Shown: positions 1-7,907, numbered from the stretch's first letter. The stretch: 39,656 nucleotides of DNA from Psychrobacter urativorans (GCF_904846695.1 NZ_CAJHBR010000023.1:1-39656), one strand, 5' to 3'. Notes: generated by a model from the sequence alone, not told the origin. Translations and numbers: made by a program.

Positions 1-60
1 ATATTAATACTTATATTAGAGCTTATATTAATACTTATATTAGAGCTTATATTAGTACTT
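1..60. repeat. 24-bp AT-rich tandem repeat, about 2.5 copies
   Basis: Two identical 24-bp units (1-24 and 25-48) are followed by half a third unit (49-60) with one substitution. The partial copy runs into the stop codon (59-61) of the outer-membrane channel gene on the minus strand, so the repeat lies just downstream of that gene. The array may extend beyond the left edge of the window. No hairpin or T-tract terminator is visible in it. Confidence 0.85.
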
Positions 61-838
61 AGAAATGGTATTTCACCAAGGCGCTAGGAGCATTCTGGGT
101 CTGATCGCTACCAAATTTATTTTTCCAATAGCTGTATTCCATACCAACTTCTAAGCGATTATCAATGCCAAGCACTTGTTGCAAGTTGTACTTAATTTGC
201 GGGTTGATATGCAATTGGTCTTTTTTATCATCGTTGTTAAAAGAGTAATCAACATAGCCATCTACTACAAAGTTATTCTTTTCCCAACCATAAGTTAAAG
301 TGATTTGTTGGTCATCAGCATCACTAAAAGTGTCATCGTTGAACGCATGATAGATAGAAGCAGAGGCATACTTCATACCTGGAATTGGCACATTTAAATC
401 AACGCCAACACCTACTAAGTAGTTGTCTTGGCTAAAACCATTGCTATTCGAGCCAAACTCATACTGACCCGCTAAGTTGACTTGCTTAATAAAGCTATTG
501 TCAAAAGTGGCAAGTTTATACTTAGGAGCAAGCTCGCCATAAGTTTCTTTAAAATCTTTACCATTAGTACCTTCTTCACCTTGATGACGGTCGACGAAGA
601 AGAATACGCCACCCCAAGTGTGAGTAGAGGCATGCTCTAGAGTCATCGTTTTTAAGGTTTCATCAGGCACTAATTTATAGTTGCTACCATATAATCCGGA
701 GATGCTGGTATCACCAAACAACATTTTAGCATTAGCGCTAGTCATACCACTTAGAGCAATTACAGCAAATGCTGCAGTAGCTAAGGGCTTGATTAAAGAT
801 AGTTTGCTAGTAGGTAAGCTTATTAGATTAAAACGCAC
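59..838 (-). CDS. Tsx/OmpK-family outer-membrane channel protein
   Basis: Probable 12-stranded outer-membrane beta-barrel of the nucleoside-specific channel (Tsx)/OmpK family, expected to let nucleosides or similar small solutes across the outer membrane. The first ~38 residues form a Sec signal peptide: a basic start, a hydrophobic stretch around ALSGMT, and a SANA cleavage site. The mature part is rich in alternating Tyr/Phe/Gly, and the protein ends in Tyr-His-Phe; a C-terminal aromatic is the usual barrel-assembly signal. At 259 residues it matches the family. Translation starts at GTG (836-838) with a GGGAG ribosome site 8 nt upstream. The gene is monocistronic, with a long upstream region. 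The family call comes from overall pattern, so the substrate is not established; it could equally be annotated DUF5020-like. Confidence 0.75.
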   Translation of the reverse strand: MRFNLISLPTSKLSLIKPLATAAFAVIALSGMTSANAKMLFGDTSISGLYGSNYKLVPDETLKTMTLEHASTHTWGGVFFFVDRHQGEEGTNGKDFKETYGELAPKYKLATFDNSFIKQVNLAGQYEFGSNSNGFSQDNYLVGVGVDLNVPIPGMKYASASIYHAFNDDTFSDADDQQITLTYGWEKNNFVVDGYVDYSFNNDDKKDQLHINPQIKYNLQQVLGIDNRLEVGMEYSYWKNKFGSDQTQNAPSALVKYHF

Positions 839-1576
839 AGTGTAACTCCCTTATATACAGTCGTTAGTTCCCTAGCAAACTCGGCTATAGCGGCGCGTAA
901 AAACTGGTTTTAACTTCCTGTCAAAACGCATGATGACCGCTAGGGGATAAATAAATATAGTGTCAATAAGTAATAATAAATAACGATAGCGGCATAAAGA
1001 GGCAAGAGTTAAAGTGCTAACTATCGATATTTTTAACAGATATACATAACAGATTGTGTCTGATCAACAGCACAAGTAACAAAACGTTTACTTATGGTTT
1101 AAAGTAGTTAACCATACTTTCTATACTCTAACAACTCTATTTTATTGAAAGTAAAGCGCTGTTAAGTGTATTTATGCTACTTTTTTTTACTAAGCAACTG
1201 ATTTTAATAATAAAAATTGACCAATTAGTCAGGTTTAATTATTTTAATAAATTTTAATAAAGTGGTATAAGGCACCTATTTTAGTTACTAAGGTTAACGG
1301 GAGGCCATTAAGTTGCTGGAATCTTACTAAGCGTTAATTTGTTAACTATCATTCAAGAAGGTATTTTACGTAGGATAATCAATAGCTATTGATGTCCTGT
1401 TGCTATAGATAAGTTAAGATAGGAAACTAAAATTGCGCTAAGACCTAAAAGCCTGAGCTGAGTTAAAGAGGCAATGACAATACTGCCCGTGCTGATTATG
1501 TCAGGGCAGTGCAATATATTTTGATGATTATGATCTATAATAAAGCTGAATTTTATAGACTATTGTCTGAGAATAA
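839..1576. other. 738-bp AT-rich intergenic region
   Basis: No convincing gene was seen. The left part (839-1000) should hold the promoter and leader of the outer-membrane channel gene. The right part lies downstream of mtfA and contains a 7-bp stem (1482-1488 with 1504-1510, ACTGCCC/GGGCAGT) that could be a weak transcript end for mtfA, although no T-run follows on the minus strand. The middle is rich in A/T runs and contains no ORF with a plausible ribosome site. Confidence 0.5.
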
Positions 1577-2332
1577 CTAGGATGTTGAGTGCAGAGGATC
1601 TTGTAAAAAAAACTTCATCATGATTTGATAAATCTCAGGATAAGCATCGACCAGCTTTTGCGGGGTTTCAAAGAATACTTCGCTGAGAACTGCGAAAAAC
1701 TCAGCTGGGTTGGTGCTACCATAACGATCTAGTCCAGATTTGGGGTATTGTTGAAAGTCTGCAAAGCCAGTCTCCATGGTCTTAGTCCAGTTAGCAGGGT
1801 CCATATCTGCTGGCAGTGGTGGAAAGCCATTGGCACGGCCATTTAGCATATCGAGCTTATGCACAAATTCATGAATCACTACGTTATGACCATCACGCTC
1901 ACCTGAGTGTTGAGCATCTCGCCAAGAAAGAATAACTGGTCCACGCAGCCAAGCCTCACCACTTCGACTATGACTATTCTGGTGCACTATACCTAACTCA
2001 TCAGTAGTAGTGCTTTCGCTTTTAAAAGCCCCAGGATAGATAATAATCGATGACCAACCTTCATACCATTCAAGACTCAAATTTAAAATAGGCAGGCAGG
2101 CTTGTAAGGCGATCGATTGTCTCACTGCATCGGTAATCACAAAGCCTTGAGCACCAACCATTGATTTATCGTGCAGCAATAAGGTGGCCAGCTCAAACAA
2201 ATGAGTCAGCTCAGACTGGGTTAATCTATCTAGGATAGGGATTTTTTGCGCCGCTAACAGCCAGTCCGATTGGCTAAACTGACTTTGGTCTAATATACGC
2301 TGTTCGCGCCAGTCTTTTATTATGCTGAGCAT
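1577..2332 (-). CDS. mtfA: MtfA-type M90 zinc metallopeptidase
   Basis: Cytoplasmic zinc peptidase of family M90. In E. coli MtfA binds the repressor Mlc and so influences the glucose PTS. The zinc-binding HExxH motif is clear at residues 154-158 (HEFVH), followed by KLD and NGRANGFPPLP, a strongly conserved M90 stretch. A downstream Glu near residue 211 in the AEFFAVLSE segment is the expected third ligand. At 251 residues the length is close to E. coli MtfA (265). There is no signal peptide. The start ATG has TAGGAG about 10 nt upstream. The gene is divergent from the sugar efflux gene that follows. The family is certain, but a role with Mlc is uncertain because no mlc or ptsG is in view. 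Confidence 0.88.
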   Translation of the reverse strand: MLSIIKDWREQRILDQSQFSQSDWLLAAQKIPILDRLTQSELTHLFELATLLLHDKSMVGAQGFVITDAVRQSIALQACLPILNLSLEWYEGWSSIIIYPGAFKSESTTTDELGIVHQNSHSRSGEAWLRGPVILSWRDAQHSGERDGHNVVIHEFVHKLDMLNGRANGFPPLPADMDPANWTKTMETGFADFQQYPKSGLDRYGSTNPAEFFAVLSEVFFETPQKLVDAYPEIYQIMMKFFLQDPLHSTS

Positions 2333-2559
2333 AAGTTAGGGTCTCCTATAAGGTCTGCGACAACTGATTTTTGCTTAGGGCTATAGCGTCTACTAATGGC
2401 ATTGCCCTAACCATAAAAGGCCTATACTTATAGCGGTAGGGTAGCTTTTTAAGCTTGGATTCACTATAGTCTGTGGTTTATACCAACTCTATCATTTACC
2501 TTAAATAAACTCACCTTATAAACTGTAGCTATGCGCTACTTTGTCTTTTATTGGATATT

Positions 2560-3747
2560 ATGAAACAGCAAGTTGAAGAGGGCTCAGGCTCGCAGCGTAG
2601 CCAATACTTTCAAATGATTTTGATGGGTATCAGTGCCTTTATATTTAATACTACAGAGTTTGTCCCTGTGGCGCTGCTAAGTGACATTGCGCAGGATTTT
2701 TCAATCACTACTGCTGAAACTGGCTTGATGTTGACGATTTACGCTTGGATAGTTGCCGCTATGTCGTTGCCGCTAATGCTATTGACCGGAAAAATCGAGC
2801 GCAAGCGTTTATTACTAGCACTTTTCATGGTTTTTATCGCTAGTCATGCTTTGTCAGTCTTTGCTTGGAGTTATCAAGTATTGTTGATTAGCCGAATAGG
2901 GATAGCTTTAGCGCATGCGATATTTTGGTCGATTACAGCAGCGATAATACTGCGTATAGCTCCCAAAGGTAAAAAAGCTCTAGCTCTGAGTATCTTGGCT
3001 ATGGGTACTTCTCTAGCTATGGTGTTGGGCGTACCCATAGGACGACTAGTAGGTCAGTGGTTGGGCTGGCGCGCTACTTTTGGCGGTATTGGAGTAGTGG
3101 CTTTTGTAGTATTTATTCTACAAGCTAAGTTATTACCGACTTTGCCAAGTATGTTCGATGGGGACTTTAGAAAAGTGCCAGAATTGCTAAAAAACCCCTT
3201 ATTGGCTAGTCTGTATTTATTTATTTTCTTGGTGTTCACGGCGCACTATACTACTTACTCTTATATCGAACCTTTTATGCGCCAAGTGGGCTTAATCAGT
3301 GAGAATATGGCTACCTTTGTGCTGTTGCTGTTTGGTATTGCAGGACTTATGGGTAGTGTGATATTTAGTCGTTGGGGTGAAAAATCAAACAAGGGACTGA
3401 TGCTAGTATCTACTATGCTGTTATTGTTCTCTATGACCGTGCTGTTGTCTTCGGTTAGCTCAATTTGGTTACTCAGTATCGTTACCCTAATTTGGGGTAT
3501 GGTACTCATGTTGCTGATATTATCAGTACAAGCCAAAGTTATCGTTATTGATAATAGTGCGCAAGATGTGGTTATGGCGATGTTTTCTGGAATCATCAAT
3601 TTAGGTATCGGTGCTGGGGCATTATTTGGTGGCTATGCGGTTACTCATCTAACTCTGCCTAATATTGGCTTTGCAGGTGCCGCTATTGCCGCTATAGCGC
3701 TGCTAGTCATTATACTTATCATCAAGCGCTTTTCTAGATTACGTTAA
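2560..3747 (+). CDS. sotB: SotB-type MFS sugar efflux transporter
   Basis: Inner-membrane major facilitator with 12 predicted helices, of the drug:H+ antiporter-1/sugar efflux type. SotB exports sugars such as arabinose and IPTG. Family signs are the N-terminal block FNTTEFVPVALLSDIAQDF (about residues 26-44), a first-loop motif after helix 2 (GKIERKRLL), and the helix-5 motif region around LGVPIGRLVGQWLGWRATF. A TTG codon at 2551 is in frame, but the ATG at 2560 (395 residues) is preferred because the upstream TTG has no ribosome site. Length matches E. coli SotB (396). The gene runs convergently into the haloalkane dehalogenase with only 21 bp between stops. The substrate is inferred from family only. 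Confidence 0.82.
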   Translation: MKQQVEEGSGSQRSQYFQMILMGISAFIFNTTEFVPVALLSDIAQDFSITTAETGLMLTIYAWIVAAMSLPLMLLTGKIERKRLLLALFMVFIASHALSVFAWSYQVLLISRIGIALAHAIFWSITAAIILRIAPKGKKALALSILAMGTSLAMVLGVPIGRLVGQWLGWRATFGGIGVVAFVVFILQAKLLPTLPSMFDGDFRKVPELLKNPLLASLYLFIFLVFTAHYTTYSYIEPFMRQVGLISENMATFVLLLFGIAGLMGSVIFSRWGEKSNKGLMLVSTMLLLFSMTVLLSSVSSIWLLSIVTLIWGMVLMLLILSVQAKVIVIDNSAQDVVMAMFSGIINLGIGAGALFGGYAVTHLTLPNIGFAGAAIAAIALLVIILIIKRFSRLR

Positions 3748-3768
3748 CGGCAATGGGGTGAAAGTAGA

Positions 3769-4680
3769 TTATTTAGGGTTGTCAGCAATGAATTGGACTA
3801 ATAGCTCAGCCACTTTTTTACCTTGGTCTTCTTGCAGAAAGTGCCCAGCATTGATGATAGTGCTGTGGTTTTGAGCTTTAGTTCCGGGAATCAGTTTCTG
3901 CATCACTCGATCTCCACCAGCAGTAATCGGATCAGAGTCGCTAAATAGAGTAATGAATGGTTTAGTAAATTTACTCAGCTCCTTCCAAGCAGCACGGTTA
4001 GGCTCAGAGGCAGGATCATCTGGGGTTATAGGGACGAGTAGTGGAAACTGCCGAGCTCCTTCCTTATAAGACTCATCAGGAAAAGGAGCGTTATAAGCAT
4101 CGATCGTCGCTGGTGATAGCTCAGTAGTCGTGCCACTCTTGATAGTGCCTGAGACATTGAATTCTACGGTTTTTTGAGAGAACTGCTGCCACTGTCGAAA
4201 ACTCTCTCCTGGATCGTGATCGCCAGTAGGCAGCATAGTATTACTGGCCGCTACTCGAGCAAAACGTTCTGGATTAGCCGCTACTAAACGCAAGCCAATC
4301 AAGCCACCCCAATCTTGACAGAATAAAGTAATGTTATTTAGATCTAACTGGTCAACTAGTGATTGCATCCAGTCGACATGACGCTGATAAGTATAGTCAG
4401 TGCGAGAAGCAGGTTTGTCTGAGCGTCCAAAACCCGGAAGGTCCGGAGCAATAATGCGATGTCCTGCTGCGGTTAGTAGCGGGATCATCTTGCGATAAAG
4501 ATAACACCATGAAGGCTCACCATGCAGCAATAATATTGGATCCGCATCTTTTGGTCCTTGGTCTAAGTAGTGCACGCGCAATTGGCTTCCTTCGGCATCG
4601 TCAACCATTAGATAGTGTGGATCAAAATCGTAATCAGCTAGGTTGGCAAAACAGCTATCAGGGGTTCTAAGCTTTTTCAT
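3769..4680 (-). CDS. Haloalkane dehalogenase, subfamily I (DpcA-like)
   Basis: Alpha/beta-hydrolase that cleaves carbon-halogen bonds of haloalkanes to give an alcohol and halide. The complete catalytic set is visible: nucleophile Asp123 followed by halide-binding Trp124 (CQDWGG), oxyanion/halide segment HGEPSW (53-58), second halide Trp near residue 164 (FRQW), acid Asp250 after strand 7 (DSDPIT), and His280 (NAGHF). Placing the acid after strand 7 is typical of subfamily I, which includes DhlA and DpcA from Psychrobacter cryohalolentis. At 303 residues it has the family length, and it has no signal peptide. The start ATG has AAGGA 6 nt upstream. It stands alone, with no dedicated regulator or alcohol dehydrogenase beside it, so the natural substrate is unknown. 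Confidence 0.9.
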   Translation of the reverse strand: MKKLRTPDSCFANLADYDFDPHYLMVDDAEGSQLRVHYLDQGPKDADPILLLHGEPSWCYLYRKMIPLLTAAGHRIIAPDLPGFGRSDKPASRTDYTYQRHVDWMQSLVDQLDLNNITLFCQDWGGLIGLRLVAANPERFARVAASNTMLPTGDHDPGESFRQWQQFSQKTVEFNVSGTIKSGTTTELSPATIDAYNAPFPDESYKEGARQFPLLVPITPDDPASEPNRAAWKELSKFTKPFITLFSDSDPITAGGDRVMQKLIPGTKAQNHSTIINAGHFLQEDQGKKVAELLVQFIADNPK

Positions 4681-4979
4681 TAGTCATCCTTGTATTGAGG
4701 GTATAAACACCTATTCCCATAGCATAATATCGTAAGGGAATTCCCAGTGGTAGCATGGAAAATGTTGATAATGGCAGCAGATTTATGCCGTGCAACTTTG
4801 AAAATATGTCGAGTAACGACTATAGCGCATTCACCTTTGTCCCTGCAACAAAGCACTCACTGATTATTGACAATAGAATTTAACCAAGCTGCTAATGATA
4901 AAAAATCTATTAGTGTTAAGCTCAATCATCGAGCGCCCTAATGAACAGTAGGCTTGAGGTGTACATTTGTATCGATGCG
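4681..4979. other. Intergenic region upstream of the dehalogenase and the Lys-rich gene
   Basis: Divergent control region between the dehalogenase (minus) and the lysine-rich repeat gene (plus). No supported gene was seen. A minus-strand reading frame entering here from 5203 is antisense to the repeat gene and is not credible. The right end leads into the promoter at 4980-5008. Confidence 0.5.
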
Positions 4980-5008
4980 TTGACTAAACAAAGATCCTGA
5001 CATAATAT
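4980..5008 (+). promoter_or_regulatory. Sigma-70-like promoter for the Lys-rich repeat gene
   Basis: TTGACT (4980-4985), a 17-bp spacer and TAATAT (5003-5008) form a good sigma-70 promoter. It would give a leader of roughly 40 nt before the ATG at 5055. Confidence 0.6.
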
Positions 5009-5054
5009 CAAGGGTCGAGATGTACTAAGCAATATTATAACGAGGGCTGTAATT

Positions 5055-5435
5055 ATGTCGAATAAGTCGGTTGATAATGATAAGCTGAAGAGTGATGCAG
5101 TAAACTCCTCTAAAAATAGTGATGTAAAATCTGACAAGAAAGAGCAAAAAAAGCAGGATAAGACAGATAAGAAAGAGCAAAAAAAGCAGGATAAGGTAGA
5201 CAAGAAAGATCAAAAAAAGCAGGATAAGATAGACAAGAAAGAGCAAAAAAAGCAGGATAAGATAGACAAGAAAGATCAAAAAAAGCAGGATAAGATAGAT
5301 AAGAAAGATCAAAAAAAGCAGGACAAGAAAGATAAAAAACAGCAAAAAAAGCAGGACAAGAAAGATAAAAAACAGCAAAAAAAGCAGGACAAGATAGATA
5401 AAAAACAGCAAAAAAAGCAAGCTAAGAAAAAATAA
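5055..5435 (+). CDS. Lysine-rich protein of nine 11-residue repeats
   Basis: Small 126-residue, extremely basic protein with almost no hydrophobic residues. After a 26-residue Ser/Asn/Lys/Asp leader come nine consecutive 11-residue units (residues 27-125) of the type DKKEQKKQDKI, varying mainly at position 4 (E/D/Q) and at positions 10-11. There is no signal peptide or membrane segment. It should be disordered or form a long charged helix; 11-residue periodicity also occurs in group-3 LEA proteins, but the composition here is far more lysine-rich. The coding strand is supported by GAGGG 8 nt before the ATG, a promoter at 4980-5008 and a terminator right after the stop. Function is unknown; nucleic-acid binding or cold/desiccation protection are guesses. 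The antisense reading frames are Leu/Phe-rich artefacts. Confidence 0.75.
   Translation: MSNKSVDNDKLKSDAVNSSKNSDVKSDKKEQKKQDKTDKKEQKKQDKVDKKDQKKQDKIDKKEQKKQDKIDKKDQKKQDKIDKKDQKKQDKKDKKQQKKQDKKDKKQQKKQDKIDKKQQKKQAKKK
5133..5429 (+). repeat. 33-bp coding minisatellite, nine units
   Basis: Nine in-frame 33-bp units encode the 11-residue repeats. Each unit has a run of seven A residues (CAA AAA AAG), so A-tracts recur every 33 bp, about three helical turns. Units differ by point changes only, and the period is a multiple of three, so copy-number change would keep the frame. Confidence 0.9.
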
Positions 5436-5445
5436 TTACCATCAG

Positions 5446-5490
5446 TCCAATGCTAGAGCTTTAAGCTAAGTGTCTTGCATTGGATTTTTT
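5446..5490 (+). terminator. Rho-independent terminator of the Lys-rich gene
   Basis: Stem TCCAATGC (5446-5453) pairs with GCATTGGA (5477-5484), with further pairing inside the loop (AGCTTTAAGCT), followed by six T (5485-5490). Confidence 0.85.
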
Positions 5491-5558
5491 ATTGCCTTTT
5501 ATTTAGTTATAGGCAGTATTAGTGATAGCCGGATAAACCAATACTAAGAACCGTTGAA

Positions 5559-5807
5559 TCAATACTTTTTAAAGCTATGCATATCTTCTAAGATAACAGT
5601 GAATCGCTCATATAACCAAGGCTCCATGTCTTCAACCACTTGATTATAAATATGGGGACCTAAGCTTTCAATAATGAAATCTAATAAAAAACGTGCTGGT
5701 AAATTACCAATATCGACATCGAATTCCTCAAGCATATACAGTCTTAATTTATCTAATATCAAGGTTTCTTCGGTATCGGATAACTTGATTATTCTCTCTG
5801 CACTCAT
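5559..5807 (-). CDS. DUF2164 family protein
   Basis: Small 82-residue acidic protein of unknown function. It has the DUF2164 pattern: an N-terminal I-K-L-S-D-E-type segment, then YMLEEFDVDIG, LPARFLLDFIIESLGP and YNQVVEDMEPWL. The ATG at 5805-5807 is preferred over the GTG one codon upstream because it lies 8 nt from GGAG. No transmembrane helix. It stands alone between the lysine-rich gene and the TetR regulator; neither neighbour suggests a function. Confidence 0.75.
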   Translation of the reverse strand: MSAERIIKLSDTEETLILDKLRLYMLEEFDVDIGNLPARFLLDFIIESLGPHIYNQVVEDMEPWLYERFTVILEDMHSFKKY

Positions 5808-6160
5808 CACTATCGCTCCAAAAATATTTTTTTATTACTAGACTATAAGCTCAGCAGCTATTACATAAGCTAACTGCCAGTCAGCACTATACTGTTAGTC
5901 TGATAAATTAGCCAATTAGGCTTGCTGATCACCGATGATTTGTTCAGCAAGGCTAGTCATATTTGAGGCATAAAGCAGCCTTTTTAAGCAGCCGTTATTG
6001 CTGTTACTGGCTGTCATAGGAAACCCATAGCTTAAAAGGTATTTATAAACTCAACTGGACTGTATTGGCCAGTCAAGATAAAATTGAGCAATCACTCAAG
6101 AGTATTTAGTGGCGCTTATCTATCATATGAGCTTACAGTTTTGAAAAATGGAAATTAATT
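5808..6160. other. Intergenic region with a hairpin and the tetR operator
   Basis: Divergent region between the DUF2164 gene and tetR. It contains an 8-bp stem-loop (CTTGCTGA 5921-5928 with TCAGCAAG 5944-5951, extendable with a mismatch) that has no T-run, and the TetR-type operator at 6084-6099. No gene was seen. Confidence 0.5.
6084..6099. promoter_or_regulatory. TetR-type operator upstream of tetR
   Basis: TTGAGCAATCACTCAA, a near-perfect 16-bp palindrome 61 bp before the tetR start codon. It is the same motif as three copies upstream of the FrnE-like gene, which points to autoregulation by this TetR protein. Confidence 0.75.
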
Positions 6161-6769
6161 ATGGCTCGCGCAACCCTACACAATCGACAAGATTCTCTAG
6201 AGCAAGCTTTACAGATTTTCTGGGAAAAAGGTTTTCATGCCACCTCGCTAAAAGATTTAGAGCAAGCCATGGACATGCGTCCTGGCAGTATCTATGCCAC
6301 TTTTGGTAGTAAAGACGCCCTGTTTCAAGAAGCCCTCGACTATTATGCTCGGATGGCAATAGCTGAGTTAGAGCGCACCCTAAGCAAGTACCCCAGCTCG
6401 CCATTACAAGGATTGGCAGCCTATTTACGTCTGCTTGGTAGCTTACGTGATCAAGCGTTACCAAGTAATGCTTGTATGCTAGTCAAAAGCTTATTAGAGC
6501 TGGGAGTAAAAGAGGAGTCTGCTTTGTGTAAAGTTGAAAGCATGCTAGCAAAGATAGAGTCTCGCTTTACTACCAGCTTTATTGAATCTCAGCGAATCGG
6601 AGAGTTAGGCCGCCAGCTTAATCCTGTACTCCTTGCGCAAAGATTACAAGCTGAAGTTATGGGACTACGCTCATTTGCACAGCGCAAAGTTGACAGTAGC
6701 GTGGTGCATGAGGTTGCTGAGGCTATGGCATCTTCGTTGGATGCCATGCGCATAGATAATGTCGGCTAA
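6161..6769 (+). CDS. TetR/AcrR family transcriptional regulator
   Basis: One-component repressor of 202 residues. The N-terminal helix-turn-helix is clear: LEQALQIFWEKGFHATSLKDLEQAM (about residues 13-37), then MRPGSIYATFGSKDALFQEAL (39-59), the TetR recognition-helix signature. The remainder is an all-helical ligand-binding and dimerisation domain containing Cys79 and Cys97 or nearby cysteines, which might sense electrophiles as in NemR; that is inference. A matching palindrome lies just upstream and three more lie before the divergent FrnE-like gene beyond the 3' end, so it most likely controls itself and that gene. The two genes converge. Confidence 0.88.
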   Translation: MARATLHNRQDSLEQALQIFWEKGFHATSLKDLEQAMDMRPGSIYATFGSKDALFQEALDYYARMAIAELERTLSKYPSSPLQGLAAYLRLLGSLRDQALPSNACMLVKSLLELGVKEESALCKVESMLAKIESRFTTSFIESQRIGELGRQLNPVLLAQRLQAEVMGLRSFAQRKVDSSVVHEVAEAMASSLDAMRIDNVG

Positions 6770-6930
6770 GAGCCTGCATAAGGTTATGGCAACTAGCGAA
6801 ATTCGATACAAATTCGCTTGCCGCGCTTACGCTATAGAAAAGTACAGTAGCCGAGCAGGCGACAGTTATAAGCATAGTTTAGCAAGGTGATTTATCGCGA
6901 AAAATCAGACAACTACTTTAGAAGGATCGA

Positions 6931-7584
6931 TCAATCAGCCATCTGCGCTAATTGCTTTAGAACAGCAATATAGCTCTCCACGCCTTGGGCGCCACTAACT
7001 AGATGACGATTATCAAAGATAACCGAAGGTACACTTTGAATACCTTGTTCCCTCCAATACTGCTCTGACTCGCGAACTTGTTTGGCAAAGCGTTGATCCT
7101 CAAGAACGGCTAGCGCCTCTGTACCATCTAAGCCGATTTCTGCCGCTATTTCTGCCAAAACTGCTTTTTCAGAAAGGTTACGATTATTGGTAAAATGAGC
7201 GGTAAATAAAGCCTGCTCTAAATCATTCGCTCGATGGTATTGCGCCGACCAATAGATAAGTTGATGCAGATTAAAAGTATTATGTACTCGCGTATCGGCA
7301 GTAAAATTAAACTCAAAACCAACTTCTGCTCCTACATCGGTCATTCTATCTCGGCTCTCTTGTACTTGTTTCTCATTGCGATTATGCTTGTCCATACCAT
7401 GCTGGCGTAGATTCTTGCCTTCAGCTGGCATGTCCGGATTAAGCTCGAATGGATGCCAATGAATCTCATAGGCGCTATTAGTCTGCTGCAGAGCTTTGGC
7501 CAGTTGTTGATAGCCGATGATGCACCATGGGCAAGAGGTATCTGAGACGATATCTATTTTTAGTGGTTTTTTTGAACTTTCCAT
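6931..7584 (-). CDS. FrnE-like DsbA-family oxidoreductase
   Basis: Cytoplasmic thioredoxin-fold protein of the DsbA/FrnE (2-hydroxychromene-2-carboxylate isomerase-like) superfamily, 217 residues, without a signal peptide. The N-terminal strand leads into the CPWC active site (Cys18, Cys21). Typical FrnE features follow: HPFELNPDMPAEG, then an all-helical insertion with HNTFNLHQLIYWSAQ, and near the end the cis-Pro loop GIQSVPSVIFDNRHLVSGAQ. FrnE-type proteins act as disulfide isomerases or oxidoreductases in oxidative stress. The start ATG has AGAGG 4 nt upstream. Three TetR-type operators lie 214-323 bp upstream, implying a long regulated leader or an unseen small gene between. Confidence 0.88.
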   Translation of the reverse strand: MESSKKPLKIDIVSDTSCPWCIIGYQQLAKALQQTNSAYEIHWHPFELNPDMPAEGKNLRQHGMDKHNRNEKQVQESRDRMTDVGAEVGFEFNFTADTRVHNTFNLHQLIYWSAQYHRANDLEQALFTAHFTNNRNLSEKAVLAEIAAEIGLDGTEALAVLEDQRFAKQVRESEQYWREQGIQSVPSVIFDNRHLVSGAQGVESYIAVLKQLAQMAD

Positions 7585-7797
7585 AGGACCTCTGGGAACG
7601 CGTTATTTATAAATAGCACTGAAAAAATTGCTGCTTAATGGTCTTTAAAACAATACTGCTTTCGATAAAGCCATAAAAACAGTGAGGATAAGGTGAAGGC
7701 CGGCTCAAACTAGGCCACTTTATGCCATTCAAATTTCTGAAATAGTGGTCTGTTAAGGTATTGGCAAGTTGGTTGGTAGGGGTACTCATTACTGAAT

Positions 7798-7813
7798 TTG
7801 AGCGATCACTCAC
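7798..7813. promoter_or_regulatory. TetR-type operator, copy 2
   Basis: TTGAGCGATCACTCAC matches the palindrome at the tetR promoter in 15 of 16 consensus positions. It is the copy closest to the FrnE-like gene. Confidence 0.65.
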
Positions 7814-7868
7814 TTTAAGTGATGATATTTCCTCAAGCGAGTAAATATAGCCCTTACTATAAGTTTTT

Positions 7869-7884
7869 TTGAGCGAACGCTCAA
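7869..7884. promoter_or_regulatory. TetR-type operator, copy 3
   Basis: TTGAGCGAACGCTCAA, palindromic apart from the centre. It is 23 bp, about two helical turns, from copy 4, which would suit cooperative binding of two dimers on one face of the DNA. Confidence 0.75.
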
Positions 7885-7891
7885 TATATAT

Positions 7892-7907
7892 TTGAGTAAT
7901 CGCTCAA
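7892..7907. promoter_or_regulatory. TetR-type operator, copy 4
   Basis: TTGAGTAATCGCTCAA, same motif, paired with copy 3. The two sites probably cover the promoter that reads leftwards to the FrnE-like gene. Confidence 0.75.

Noticed and set aside
4922..5203. Minus-strand 93-codon Ser/Leu/Phe-rich frame.
   Set aside because: Also antisense to the repeat gene; no ribosome site and low-complexity composition.
5025..5420. Minus-strand frame of 131 codons encoding a Leu/Phe/Ile-rich, apparently membrane-like protein.
   Set aside because: It is the antisense reading of the 33-bp lysine-codon repeat, stop-free because the repeat is a multiple of three. Promoter, ribosome site and terminator all support the plus strand.
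5133..5429. Regular repeats resembling a CRISPR array.
   Set aside because: The units are directly adjacent with no unique spacers, are coding, and no cas genes are present.
7607..7813. 68-codon minus-strand frame upstream of the FrnE-like gene.
   Set aside because: GTG start inside an operator palindrome, no ribosome site, no family resemblance. Kept only as a question about the long leader.
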